From: UKL13-3 sp964392775
Lineage (GTDB): Bacteria; Bacteroidota; Bacteroidia; UKL13-3
NCBI GenBank assembly: GCA_964392775.1
Contig: CAYMRD010000006.1
Location: 82,683-146,682, forward strand
Length of the DNA: 64,000 bases
Reading direction: 5' to 3'
Every line of letters begins with the position of its first letter. Positions within the stretch are counted from its first letter, which is position 1. The position numbers were made by a program, and so were the translations under genes. A model generated the notes under the pieces. That model was not told the DNA's origin. It saw nothing but the letters and a program-made list of their open reading frames with translations, and ran no database searches. This document shows, piece by piece, positions 16,233-24,283 of this stretch.

Positions 16233-17255
16233 CTATCTGCTTATCCTGTCCAATCCCTCTTTAGCTGGCGTATATTCAGGGTTAAGTTGCAGGGCATATT
16301 CGTAGTTCAGCTTTGCATCTTGCCCGTGTTTGCGCATTTCGTGTATCAAACCCCGCATGTAATAAGCCTCGGTGTAATTGTTGTTCATCTGTACACAGAT
16401 ATTAAAACTTCTGAGGGCTTCATCATATTTCTCAACATCAAAATTAATCATCCCAACATTGTAATAAGACTTGTCATTTGATGGGTCGATATCAATCACT
16501 TTGCGGTAATCGAACAATGCTTTTTGGTATTGTTTGGTTTGCTGGTAGTAGTATGCACGACCAAAATATGCTTCGGTACTTTTAGGGTTGATGCGGATGG
16601 CAGCGGTGAAATATTCCGGTGCTGATTTGTCTTTACGTGCCGTATTCAACAAGCCCAGTTGCATGGCTGCATCATAATAACTTGGGTCTATTTCCAATGT
16701 TTTTTGGTACGAAGCAATGGCTTTTGCGGTGTCCTTTAATTCGCGCTGATTGTCGGCTTTCAGAATCATGGCATCAGCACTGGCAGGGTTGGCCGCCAAA
16801 ATGGTATTGACGAGGTTAATGGATTTGGTATGTTCTTTCACTACATAATAGAGTTCGGCAAGTTTGAGCTGGGCTTCGGTATAATCGGGCTTCAGTGCCA
16901 ATGCACTTTCGTATGCTTTTGAGGCATCTTGTGTGCGGTTCATTGCATACAAAATTTTGCCTTTGTAATAGTGGTAAAGCGGGTTTTTTCTATCTTTCGT
17001 TGTGGCATCTTCTATATCCACCAATGCTCTATCCATGTATTTTTCGTTGAAATAAATAACGGCACGCTGGTAGTATAGTTCGGCATTATCGGGGTCGGCT
17101 TCAATCTGGTTGCTAATGACACGCACAGATTGTAAGGCTGCTGTTGAGTCTTTGCCCCCTGTTTCAGCAGCGGGTTTGTTTTTATTCTGACCGCAAGCCG
17201 CTACCAGTAGCACCGTGATGAAAATCAGTTTTTGAAGAGTTGATTTAAAATACAT
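16233..17255 (-). CDS. TPR-repeat lipoprotein
   Basis: A 340-aa exported lipoprotein: basic N-terminus, hydrophobic stretch and lipobox LLVAAC (Cys at about residue 21). The remainder is a chain of about eight tetratricopeptide repeats (for example NAELYYQRAVIYFNEKYMDR near 58 and STEAYFGRAYYYQQTKQYQK near 228), a scaffold for protein-protein contacts at the membrane surface. It is monocistronic. The partner is unknown; TPR lipoproteins are common in Bacteroidota, some with envelope assembly or gliding roles, so no specific function is claimed. Confidence 0.85.
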   Translation of the reverse strand: MYFKSTLQKLIFITVLLVAACGQNKNKPAAETGGKDSTAALQSVRVISNQIEADPDNAELYYQRAVIYFNEKYMDRALVDIEDATTKDRKNPLYHYYKGKILYAMNRTQDASKAYESALALKPDYTEAQLKLAELYYVVKEHTKSINLVNTILAANPASADAMILKADNQRELKDTAKAIASYQKTLEIDPSYYDAAMQLGLLNTARKDKSAPEYFTAAIRINPKSTEAYFGRAYYYQQTKQYQKALFDYRKVIDIDPSNDKSYYNVGMINFDVEKYDEALRSFNICVQMNNNYTEAYYMRGLIHEMRKHGQDAKLNYEYALQLNPEYTPAKEGLDRISR

Positions 17256-17330
17256 TTGAAAAGCGTAAATAATGTGAACCGGAAACAGGGATTTTGATGA
17301 TGATGTGTTTTTTACAAGTCACAAAAAAAC

Positions 17331-17338
17331 TAAATTTG
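17331..17338 (+). promoter_or_regulatory. Candidate -7 box of hmgA (TAAATTTG)
   Basis: An exact TAnnTTTG match 126 nt upstream of the hmgA ATG; the region between is repeat-like. The long leader makes this only a candidate. Confidence 0.35.
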
Positions 17339-17364
17339 GTCGCATTAATGTAATAATATTTGAA

Positions 17365-17463
17365 TAGAGTTATTGGGTTAATGGGTTATTGAGTTATTGG
17401 CCAGTGCCTCAAGTCAGAACTTTATAAGCAAAAACCGAATAACTAAATAACAAATAACTAAAC
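17365..17463. repeat. Self-similar GAGTTATTGG / AATAACTAA words
   Basis: The words GAGTTATTGG, GTTAATGG, GTTATTGA and GTTATTGG follow each other (17367-17400), and the complementary wording AATAACTAAATAACAAATAA comes just before hmgA (17439-17462). The two arms could pair in RNA. Related AATAACTCGTAATA words are at 3196-3215. Confidence 0.65.
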
Positions 17464-17464
17464 T

Positions 17465-18622
17465 ATGCCATACTATCATAAACTTGGGAGCATTCCCGCA
17501 AAACGACATACTCAGTTCCGCAAACCTGACGGGACTTTGTATCAGGAAGAACTGGTATCAACCGAAGGGTTCTCCAGTTTGTATTCACTGGTTTACCATA
17601 CCAATCCGCCTACCATGGTGAAAGAAATCGGGGAGGCGCGGGCTTTTGGTCCGGTTGCAGCCATGGAAAAAAACATGCAAAACCGCAGCTACCTCACGTT
17701 TAAAGCCAAACCTGTGGATGACTATTTAGAAAGCCGTGTATACCTGTTGTTCAATAATGATGTATACCTGGCAACAGCTGCTCCTCAAAAAAGTATGACC
17801 GATTATTTCTACAAAAACTCGGATGGGGATGAAGTGATTTTTGTGCATGAGGGCAGTGGTGTTTTGAAAACTATTTACGGACAAATTCCGTTTGAGTATG
17901 GCGATTATCTGGTGATTCCGAGGGGGACGATTTACCAGTTGCATTTTAACGATGCAAACAACCGTTTGTTTATCACCGAAAGTTTATCACCGATTCGTGC
18001 CCCCAAACGTTACCTCAACCAGTTTGGTCAGTTGCTCGAGCATTCACCGTATTGCGAGCGCGATTTAAAAGTTCCGCAAAACCTCGAAACATTTGATGAA
18101 CTTGGAGAGTTTAAGGTGATGATCAAAAAACAGGATATGCTCTACCCATACACGTATGCAGCGCATCCGTTCAGTGCCATTGGCTGGGATGGGTATCAGT
18201 ATCCTTATGGATTTTCGATTCATAACTATGAACCAATCACCGGACGTGTACACATGCCACCTCCAATCCACCAAACATTTGAAGGGCATAATTTTGTGAT
18301 CTGCTCTTTTGTTCCGCGTCTGTATGATTACCACCCACAGGCGATTCCGGCTCCGTATGCGCATAGCAATGTAGACAGCGATGAAGTATTGTATTATGTG
18401 GATGGCGATTTTATGAGCCGCAAACATGTGGAGCGCGGAATGATTACGTTGCACCCAAAAGGAATCCCGCACGGGCCGCATCCCGGAACGGTTGAAAAAT
18501 CAATCGGGCAAAAAGAAACCGGAGAACTGGCTGTGATGATAGATCCGTTTTATCCGTTGAAGATTACCAAAGCCGCAATGGATATGGAAGATCCGGGGTA
18601 TTATAAAACGTGGGTGGAATAA
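17465..18622 (+). CDS. hmgA: Homogentisate 1,2-dioxygenase
   Basis: Opens the ring of homogentisate to maleylacetoacetate with Fe(II) and oxygen, the central step of tyrosine and phenylalanine catabolism in the cytosol. The 385-aa cupin protein is shorter than the proteobacterial or human enzyme (about 430-445), as in the Bacteroidota branch. Iron-site segments are visible: PYAHSNVDSDEVLYYV (His and Glu, about residues 297-312) and the second His in KGIPHGPHPG (about 336-345). It is near hpd (upstream step), separated by a J-domain gene; a fumarylacetoacetase is not in the window. A strong hairpin terminator follows. Confidence 0.93.
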   Translation: MPYYHKLGSIPAKRHTQFRKPDGTLYQEELVSTEGFSSLYSLVYHTNPPTMVKEIGEARAFGPVAAMEKNMQNRSYLTFKAKPVDDYLESRVYLLFNNDVYLATAAPQKSMTDYFYKNSDGDEVIFVHEGSGVLKTIYGQIPFEYGDYLVIPRGTIYQLHFNDANNRLFITESLSPIRAPKRYLNQFGQLLEHSPYCERDLKVPQNLETFDELGEFKVMIKKQDMLYPYTYAAHPFSAIGWDGYQYPYGFSIHNYEPITGRVHMPPPIHQTFEGHNFVICSFVPRLYDYHPQAIPAPYAHSNVDSDEVLYYVDGDFMSRKHVERGMITLHPKGIPHGPHPGTVEKSIGQKETGELAVMIDPFYPLKITKAAMDMEDPGYYKTWVE

Positions 18623-18660
18623 TAGATAGACCATAGTTAATAGTCGATAGACATAGACGC
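18620..18660. repeat. ATAGATAGACCATAG-type word repeat
   Basis: ATAGATAGACCATAGTTAATAGTCGATAGACATAGAC is composed of ATAGAC/CATAG words, the complement of the CTATGG/CTATC words at 1315-1344. It overlaps the last bases of hmgA. Confidence 0.6.
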
Positions 18661-18668
18661 GAGAAAGG

Positions 18669-18702
18669 AAAAAGCAGCTGATACAATTCGGCTGCTTTTT
18701 TT
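18669..18702 (+). terminator. Rho-independent terminator of hmgA
   Basis: Stem AAAAAGCAGC/GCTGCTTTTT with a 12-nt loop and a T-run. The A-run on the other side lets it work in both directions. Confidence 0.85.
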
Positions 18703-18715
18703 ATATTGCAGGCTG

Positions 18716-19717
18716 ATGATATCCGACCCCTACCAGTATTTGGGCATTGAAGCAAATGCTACACTCGATGAAATCAAAAAAGCCTATCGTGCCAAAGCAC
18801 TGTTGTTGCATCCCGATAAAAATCCCGCCCCCGATGCGCAACAGCAATTTATTGAATTGACCGAAGCGTATGAATATATTTTAGCTGAAAGGAACGGCCG
18901 ATTCAAACGGTATACTTCACCGTTTGAGCAGGCCGAAAAAGCAAGAGATGCCCGCAGGGAAGAGGCCAAACGCAGGGCTCGCGAGTATGCGCAAATGCGG
19001 TATGAAGAGTTTGAAAAAACCGAAGCCGCGCAAACCATCAATGCACTGAATACAATTCTCAACCATTTTCTTTTTTTGATTGCTTGTTGTTTAATCATTG
19101 CAGTTCCAATTATACTCTTTTATTATTATGATTTTACTGGAATCATTATTGGTTTGATATTCTTATTGGCAATCGGGCGACCTATCTTTACGTACATCAA
19201 ACAGTTTTTTGAACCCTCACAATTGTGGTTGGCGCTGATGAGTTTGGTGGAGACTTATTTTTTTCGGGTGGTTATTTTAAGCATAACCAATATTTACCTT
19301 TTTTTCAAAGTTGTGATGAATACCCTCATCCCGCTTGAGTATTCATTGACGGGATTTGTGGTGGTAATGTCAGGTTGCTTTCTTTTATTTTTCAGGAAAG
19401 AGGCAGCCAAGGTTCGGGTGTTTTATACTTTGGTCATTTTGCCTTTGCTAATCAATATCATGTTCTGTTTAAACTACTATGGGAGTAGCCGACCCAAGGT
19501 TGAAGAGTATGAATTTAAGAACGCTCAATATGAATCAAAAAGAGGGCATGAAAAAAGCACGATGATATATCTGGAAGGAGGAAAATATGACGAATATGTG
19601 GGGATTAGAGTCTTTAGCTCATTAGATATCATGTGGAACTGCGAGCATATCATCTACCAGTTCGAAGAAGGCTTATTGGGCATACGTGTGATGAAAGAAT
19701 ACCGTTTTATTCCTTAA
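18716..19717 (+). CDS. Membrane-anchored J-domain protein
   Basis: A 333-aa protein with an N-terminal DnaJ domain (residues 4-62; HPD motif in LLLHPDKNPAPD), a charged helix (about 75-105, many Arg, Glu and Ala), then about four transmembrane helices (about 117-255) and a C-terminal soluble tail. A J-domain recruits DnaK and stimulates its ATPase, so this protein would bring Hsp70 to the inner membrane. The zinc-finger and substrate-binding domains of true DnaJ are missing. It lies between hmgA and hpd but is closed off by the hmgA terminator. The client is unknown. Confidence 0.8.
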   Translation: MISDPYQYLGIEANATLDEIKKAYRAKALLLHPDKNPAPDAQQQFIELTEAYEYILAERNGRFKRYTSPFEQAEKARDARREEAKRRAREYAQMRYEEFEKTEAAQTINALNTILNHFLFLIACCLIIAVPIILFYYYDFTGIIIGLIFLLAIGRPIFTYIKQFFEPSQLWLALMSLVETYFFRVVILSITNIYLFFKVVMNTLIPLEYSLTGFVVVMSGCFLLFFRKEAAKVRVFYTLVILPLLINIMFCLNYYGSSRPKVEEYEFKNAQYESKRGHEKSTMIYLEGGKYDEYVGIRVFSSLDIMWNCEHIIYQFEEGLLGIRVMKEYRFIP

Positions 19718-19744
19718 TGACTTTTATCAAAGAGCTTTATTGAT

Positions 19745-19756
19745 TGACAATTGTCA
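19745..19756. promoter_or_regulatory. TGACAATTGTCA palindrome upstream of hpd
   Basis: A perfect 12-bp palindrome 59 nt before the hpd start, in a short spacer with no gene. Size and position fit a dimeric repressor or activator site, but no regulator is known from the sequence. Confidence 0.4.
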
Positions 19757-19814
19757 TAGTTATAATCTCCTAAAAAATTCGATTTTCGTAGCTTACATAA
19801 ACGACAGAATCGCG

Positions 19815-20945
19815 ATGCAAACAGAAAATCAAACCAAGGAAGTGATGCCGCAAGCCGCTGATTTCCTTCCTTTGAACGGAACAGATTACATTGAATTGTG
19901 GGTGGGTAATGCCAAGCAGGCTGCTCATTATTATAAAACAGCTTTCGGGTTTCAAAGTCTGGCGTATGCCGGTCCCGAAACGGGCTTAAAAGACCGCGCA
20001 TCTTATGTGCTGGTTCAAAATAAAATGCGTTTGGTGCTGACTTCACCATTACACAGTGACAGTCCGATTGCCGAGCACCACCGCAAACATGGTGATGGTG
20101 TAAAGTATATTGCTTTGTGGGTGGATGATGCTTATGATGCGTTTGAGCAAACAACCAAACGTGGAGGAGTTGCTTCTGTTCAGCCTAAAACATTAACCGA
20201 TGATAAAGGTGAAGTGAGAATGTGCGGCATCAAAACGTATGGTGAAGTAGAACATTTGTTCATCGAGCGTAAAAATTACGAAGGTGTGTTTATGCCTGGT
20301 TTTGTGGAGTGGAAAAGCGCATACAATCCTGCTCCGACCGGTTTATTATACGTTGACCATTGCGTGGGAAATGTGAACTGGAACCAAATGAACCCCTGGG
20401 TAAAATGGTATGAAGATGTAATGGGTTTTAAAAACATTCTTTCATTTGACGATAACGATATCTCAACCGAATACTCAGCTTTGATGAGTAAGGTAATGAG
20501 CAACGGAAACGGATATGTAAAGTTCCCGATCAACGAACCGGCTGAGGGCAAAAAGAAATCGCAGGTAGAAGAATACCTTGATTTTTATGAAGGTGAAGGT
20601 GTTCAACATATCGCCATTGCAACCAAAGATATTGTTGCAACAGTACGCGAATTGATGAGCCGTGGGGTTGAATTTTTGAAAGTTCCTTCGAGCTATTACG
20701 AAGATTTGTTTGACCGTGTTGGTAAGATTGAAGAAGATATTGAGCCTTTAAAAGAACTGGGTATTTTGGTAGACAGAGACGATGAAGGATACTTGTTGCA
20801 GTTGTTCTCGAAGCCGGTAGAAGACCGTCCTACGATGTTTTTCGAAATCATCCAGCGTAAAGGAGCCAAAAGTTTCGGAAAAGGAAACTTCAAAGCCTTG
20901 TTTGAAGCATTGGAAAGAGAGCAAGAGATTCGCGGTAATTTGTAA
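19815..20945 (+). CDS. hpd: 4-Hydroxyphenylpyruvate dioxygenase
   Basis: Converts 4-hydroxyphenylpyruvate to homogentisate (Fe(II), oxygen, CO2 release), the step before HmgA. The 376-aa protein has two vicinal-oxygen-chelate domains (about residues 18-150 and 175-350). Metal ligands are visible in the C-domain: His in YVDHCVGNV (about 182), His in GVQHIAIAT (about 262) and Glu in MFFEIIQRKG (about 343). The C-terminal gating helix (FGKGNFKALFEALEREQE) is complete. The ATG at 19815 is used; a TTG at 19740 would add 25 atypical residues and run through the palindrome. A terminator hairpin follows. Confidence 0.95.
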   Translation: MQTENQTKEVMPQAADFLPLNGTDYIELWVGNAKQAAHYYKTAFGFQSLAYAGPETGLKDRASYVLVQNKMRLVLTSPLHSDSPIAEHHRKHGDGVKYIALWVDDAYDAFEQTTKRGGVASVQPKTLTDDKGEVRMCGIKTYGEVEHLFIERKNYEGVFMPGFVEWKSAYNPAPTGLLYVDHCVGNVNWNQMNPWVKWYEDVMGFKNILSFDDNDISTEYSALMSKVMSNGNGYVKFPINEPAEGKKKSQVEEYLDFYEGEGVQHIAIATKDIVATVRELMSRGVEFLKVPSSYYEDLFDRVGKIEEDIEPLKELGILVDRDDEGYLLQLFSKPVEDRPTMFFEIIQRKGAKSFGKGNFKALFEALEREQEIRGNL

Positions 20946-20967
20946 TTCAGGAACGAATAATTATAGG

Positions 20968-20999
20968 AAAGCCCGGCAGAAATGTCGGGCTTTTGTTGT
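20968..20999 (+). terminator. Rho-independent terminator of hpd
   Basis: Stem AAAGCCCGGCA/TGTCGGGCTTT (one mismatch or wobble) with a GAAA tetraloop, followed by TGTTGTT. Confidence 0.85.
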
Positions 21000-21010
21000 T
21001 AATTTGAGGT

Positions 21011-21787
21011 ATGGCAAAAAAGAATATACAGGAGCTAAGGGAAAAAGTTGCCCACTCAGAACAAAGATTTTTGGAAGGCCCCCGCTCACGTACCCGTGAG
21101 TTTTTATTTGCGTTTAAAGTCTTATGGGAGTTTATCCACGCGTTTCGGAAATTACATTTTATAGGGCCTTGTGTAACGGTATTTGGGAGTGCCCGTTTTG
21201 GGGAGGATCATCCGTATTATATCAAAGCCCGCGAATTAGGGGCTGCCATCAGTAAACTAGGTTTTACGGTGCTTACCGGTGGCGGACCGGGCATCATGGA
21301 AGCCGCCAACCGTGGCGCATTTGAAACCGGAGGGCAATCCATAGGCTGCAATATTATTTTGCCGCATGAGCAAAGGGAAAATCCTTATGTGCAAAAATCG
21401 GTTGAATTTAAATACTTTTTTGTGCGCAAAACCTTGCTGGTAAAATACTCGTATGCGTTTATAATTATGCCGGGCGGATGGGGCACCATGGACGAAATGT
21501 TTGAAGCACTTACACTTATTCAAACTGGAAAGATCAAGGAGTTTCCTGTTATATTAATTGGTCGCGATTATTGGAAAAACCTCATTGAGTTGACCGAAGA
21601 TATGATAGCCAATAAAACGGTTTCGGCTGCCGAGATTAAAGAATATTTGCTGGTAACCGATTCGGTTGACGAGGCTATTGAGCATTTGAAAAAATATTCC
21701 ATCAACAGGTTTGGTTTAAAAAAGGCCAGACGCAGTAATGCGAGCAGATGGCTGGGTGAATGGGGCTTTAAACGAAACGCATCATGA
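21011..21787 (+). CDS. LOG-family protein (cytokinin-riboside monophosphate phosphoribohydrolase-like)
   Basis: A 258-aa Rossmann-fold protein of the TIGR00730/LOG family, often mislabelled lysine decarboxylase. Members cleave ribose-5-phosphate from nucleoside monophosphates. The nucleotide-binding GGGPGIMEAANRGA (about residues 93-106) and the catalytic PGGWGTMDEMFE (PGGxGTxxE, about 156-167) are intact. An N-terminal basic helical extension (about 1-50) is present. The ATG follows the hpd terminator by 11 nt. Its stop overlaps the next start as ATGA. The physiological substrate in this organism is unknown. Confidence 0.88.
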   Translation: MAKKNIQELREKVAHSEQRFLEGPRSRTREFLFAFKVLWEFIHAFRKLHFIGPCVTVFGSARFGEDHPYYIKARELGAAISKLGFTVLTGGGPGIMEAANRGAFETGGQSIGCNIILPHEQRENPYVQKSVEFKYFFVRKTLLVKYSYAFIIMPGGWGTMDEMFEALTLIQTGKIKEFPVILIGRDYWKNLIELTEDMIANKTVSAAEIKEYLLVTDSVDEAIEHLKKYSINRFGLKKARRSNASRWLGEWGFKRNAS

Positions 21788-22050
21788 CCCAACAAAACAA
21801 TCCTTTACATGGAATCAAACTGGAGCAGATGCTCACCGAGTTGGTGGACACCTACTGCTGGGAGTTTCTGGCTGATGAGGTGAATGTAAACTGTTTTAAG
21901 AATGATCCGAGTATTAAGTCGAGCCTGACTTTTTTACGAAAAACACCCTGGGCCCGCACCAAAATTGAAGGGATGTACCTGAAGTTTATTGTGAGAGCGA
22001 AGAAGAAGGCGGAAGTTTTGAAAGTAGGCAAGGAAGAGAAAGATGAGTAG
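21784..22050 (+). CDS. VF530-family (DUF2132) small DNA-binding-like protein
   Basis: 88 aa. The sequence NPLHGIKLEQMLTELVDTYC and the C-terminal SIKSSLTFLRKTPWARTKIE are the signature of the VF530/DUF2132 family, compact helical proteins proposed to bind DNA. The tail is Lys/Glu-rich. The ATG overlaps the LOG stop (ATGA), so the two are translationally coupled. The cellular role is unknown. Repeat DNA begins at its last codons. Confidence 0.85.
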   Translation: MTQQNNPLHGIKLEQMLTELVDTYCWEFLADEVNVNCFKNDPSIKSSLTFLRKTPWARTKIEGMYLKFIVRAKKKAEVLKVGKEEKDE

Positions 22051-22394
22051 GCAAAAAGAAAGTAGGCAGGCGGCAATTGAGCAGTCGCTTCGAGTGAACC
22101 TTGGGTGGGTTGTGGGCAAGCGTTTGTATCGAGAAGTGATTTTGGAAGTCGACAGTTAGACGGTCCGCGGTCGGAAGATTGTCTCGCAGAGGCGCAAAGA
22201 CAGCAGAGGGAGATGTCTAAAGTTCAAGAGTTCGCAGAGGACAGGCTGCGCCTCCCAACTATAGCGCCTTTGCGGCTCTGCGTGAAAAAGTCACGCGACT
22301 AGGCGGTCCGCAGGAACCCGCAACCTGCTATCCCGCAACCCTCTATGAACTTTCGATTTTAAAGTCTACATTTGCCGCTCAATTTTTTAACTTA
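22051..22394. repeat. Gene-free spacer made of several repeat families
   Basis: 344 nt without a gene. In order: GTAGGCA words (the last of 22050-22068 is shared with 1241-1259), a REP-like unit TTCGAGT...GTATCGAGAAG (22082-22139) that matches the complement of 27723-27780 at about 49 of 58 positions by hand, CGCAGAGG/GCAGAGGG words (22175-22240), the opposing CTTTGCGGCTCTGCGTGAA (22267-22285) and CCCGCAACC words (22317-22343). A promoter box for the ABC-F gene closes it. Confidence 0.7.
22367..22374 (+). promoter_or_regulatory. Putative -7 box of the ABC-F gene (TACATTTG)
   Basis: An exact TAnnTTTG match ending 20 nt before the ATG at 22395. No clear -33 TTG lies at the expected distance. 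Confidence 0.5.
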
Positions 22395-24023
22395 ATGATC
22401 TCAGTAGGAAATCTTTCGTTGCGCTACGGCAAGCGTGTATTGTTTGAGGATGTGAATGTAAAATTCTCTTCGGGCAATTGTTATGGAGTGATAGGTGCCA
22501 ATGGTGCAGGAAAATCAACCTTTTTAAAAATCCTTTCGGGCGAAATCGACCCGAGTACGGGTAGTGTTTCCATTACTCCGGGCGAACGGATGAGTGTGCT
22601 CAAGCAAAATCACCATGAGTTTGATGCTTTCCCTGTTTTGCAAACCGTAATCATGGGAAACAAAAAACTTTGGAAGATCATGGAAGAGAAGGATGCTATT
22701 TATGCAAAGCCTGATTTTAATGATGCTGATGGCGAACGTGTAGGAGAGCTTGAGGGATTGTTTGCCGAAATGGAAGGTTGGAATGCCGAAAGTGACGCTG
22801 CAGGATTGTTGAGCGACTTAGGTGTAAAAGAAGAATTACACACTAAACTCATGAGTGAGCTGAGCGGTAAAGAGAAAGTGCGTGTATTGTTGGCGCAGGC
22901 CTTATTTGGCAACCCCGATATTTTATTGCTGGATGAGCCTACCAATGACCTGGATGTTGAAACTATCGCTTGGTTGGAAAACTTCTTAGCTGATTTTCAA
23001 AATACGGTGATTGTGGTAAGTCACGATCGTCACTTTTTGGATGCTGTATGTACGCATGTGGCCGATATTGATTTCGGAAAAATTCAGTTGTATACGGGTA
23101 ACTATTCTTTCTGGTACGAATCGAGCCAGTTGGCGTTGCGCCAACGTTCGGATCAAAACAAGAAAGTAGAAGATAAACGCAAGGAGTTGCAGGATTTTGT
23201 GGCCCGCTTTAGTGCCAACGCTTCTAAATCGCGTCAGGCAACCAGCCGTAAAAAATTATTGGAAAAACTGGTGGTGGACGAAATTCAACCTTCCACCCGT
23301 AAATACCCGGGCATTATTTTTACCCCAAACCGCGATTGCGGAGATCAGGTATTGCGCGTAGAGGAGCTTTCGAAAAAACTGGACGATGGAACGGTATTGT
23401 TCAAGGATATTACCTTCACACTGGATAAAGGAGATAAGGTTGCCATTCTGTCAAAAGATCATCTGGCTATTACTTCTTTCTTCCAGATTATAGCCGAAGA
23501 AGAAAAAGCAAGTTCAGGCGAATATATATGGGGACAAACCATCACCCGCTCGTATTTGCCCAACGAAAACCATAAGTTTTTTACAGCCGATTATAATCTG
23601 GTGGATTGGTTGCGTCAGTTCTCAACCGAAAAAGATGAAACCTATATCCGTGGATTTTTGGGTAAGATGTTGTTTAGCGGGGAAGAAGTGTTTAAAAAAT
23701 CGAATGTACTGAGTGGAGGCGAAAAGGTACGTTGTATGGTAAGCCGTATGATGCTGACCAATGCCAATTGTTTATTGCTGGATGAACCTACCAATCATCT
23801 GGATTTGGAGACCATTGAGGCATTCAACAATGCATTGAAAGATTGGAAACATATAGCAATCTTCTCTTCGCATGACCATACGTTCACACAAAGTATTGCC
23901 AACCGTATTATCGAAATTACACCTAATGGAGTAATTGATAAACGGATGACTTATGATGAGTATATTGATGATGAAAGGGTGAAAGAACAACGTGCAGCGT
24001 TGTATGGTTCAGTTAGTGCTTAA
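22395..24023 (+). CDS. ABC-F family ATPase (translation factor type)
   Basis: A 542-aa soluble protein with two tandem ABC ATPase domains and no membrane part, as in ABC-F factors that act on the ribosome. Domain 1 has Walker A GANGAGKST (about residues 34-42), a signature variant LSGKEKVR and Walker B ILLLDEPTND (about 176-185). The linker (about 245-310) is charged and Arg/Lys-rich. Domain 2 has signature LSGGEKVR and LLLDEPTNHLD, but its Walker A position reads KVAILSKDHLAITSF, without the GxxGxGKS lysine, so it may not hydrolyse ATP. I recall the same loss in Bacteroidota relatives. It is not assignable to a specific resistance subgroup. Confidence 0.9.
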   Translation: MISVGNLSLRYGKRVLFEDVNVKFSSGNCYGVIGANGAGKSTFLKILSGEIDPSTGSVSITPGERMSVLKQNHHEFDAFPVLQTVIMGNKKLWKIMEEKDAIYAKPDFNDADGERVGELEGLFAEMEGWNAESDAAGLLSDLGVKEELHTKLMSELSGKEKVRVLLAQALFGNPDILLLDEPTNDLDVETIAWLENFLADFQNTVIVVSHDRHFLDAVCTHVADIDFGKIQLYTGNYSFWYESSQLALRQRSDQNKKVEDKRKELQDFVARFSANASKSRQATSRKKLLEKLVVDEIQPSTRKYPGIIFTPNRDCGDQVLRVEELSKKLDDGTVLFKDITFTLDKGDKVAILSKDHLAITSFFQIIAEEEKASSGEYIWGQTITRSYLPNENHKFFTADYNLVDWLRQFSTEKDETYIRGFLGKMLFSGEEVFKKSNVLSGGEKVRCMVSRMMLTNANCLLLDEPTNHLDLETIEAFNNALKDWKHIAIFSSHDHTFTQSIANRIIEITPNGVIDKRMTYDEYIDDERVKEQRAALYGSVSA

Positions 24024-24061
24024 GTTGGTTAAGTAATTAAGTTGATTTATATCGTATATAA

Positions 24062-24092
24062 AAAAGACGCTTCTTATGGAGCGTCTTTTTTT
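24062..24092. terminator. Bidirectional terminator between ABC-F gene and tRNA-Pro
   Basis: Stem AAAAGACGC/GCGTCTTTT with a 10-nt loop, an A-run before and a T-run after. It serves the convergent ABC-F gene and the minus-strand tRNA. Confidence 0.85.
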
Positions 24093-24098
24093 GCGTTG

Positions 24099-24172
24099 TC
24101 GGAGTGGCGGGATTCGAACCCACGACCTCCAGCACCCCATGCTGGCGCGATACCAGGCTACGCTACACCCCG
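24099..24172 (-). tRNA. tRNA-Pro (anticodon GGG)
   Basis: The minus strand folds as a full cloverleaf: acceptor CGGGGTG/CACTCCG (one G-T wobble), D arm with GCCTGGT, anticodon stem CCAGC/GCTGG around loop ATGGGGT (anticodon GGG), and T arm GTGGGTTCGAATCCCGC. The discriminator is A and CCA is not encoded. The anticodon reads CCC and CCU proline codons. Confidence 0.95.
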
Positions 24173-24254
24173 AATTGCTGATGCAAATAAAACACCTTGA
24201 TTGTAAAATGTCAACTCTTCGGGTGTTCTGTTTTCATCCCATCCCCCAATCCCT

Positions 24255-24262
24255 TATATTTG
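24255..24262 (+). promoter_or_regulatory. Putative -7 box of mfd (TATATTTG)
   Basis: An exact TAnnTTTG match ending 21 nt before the TTG start of mfd, giving a short leader. Confidence 0.55.
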
Positions 24263-24283
24263 CCCCGACAATTTTTTGTGTAG

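Noticed and set aside
22051..22394. Remnant of a coding gene (65-codon plus frame at 22105-22302)
   Set aside because: The frame is made of repeat words (CAGAGG, GCGGTCC) and has no family features.
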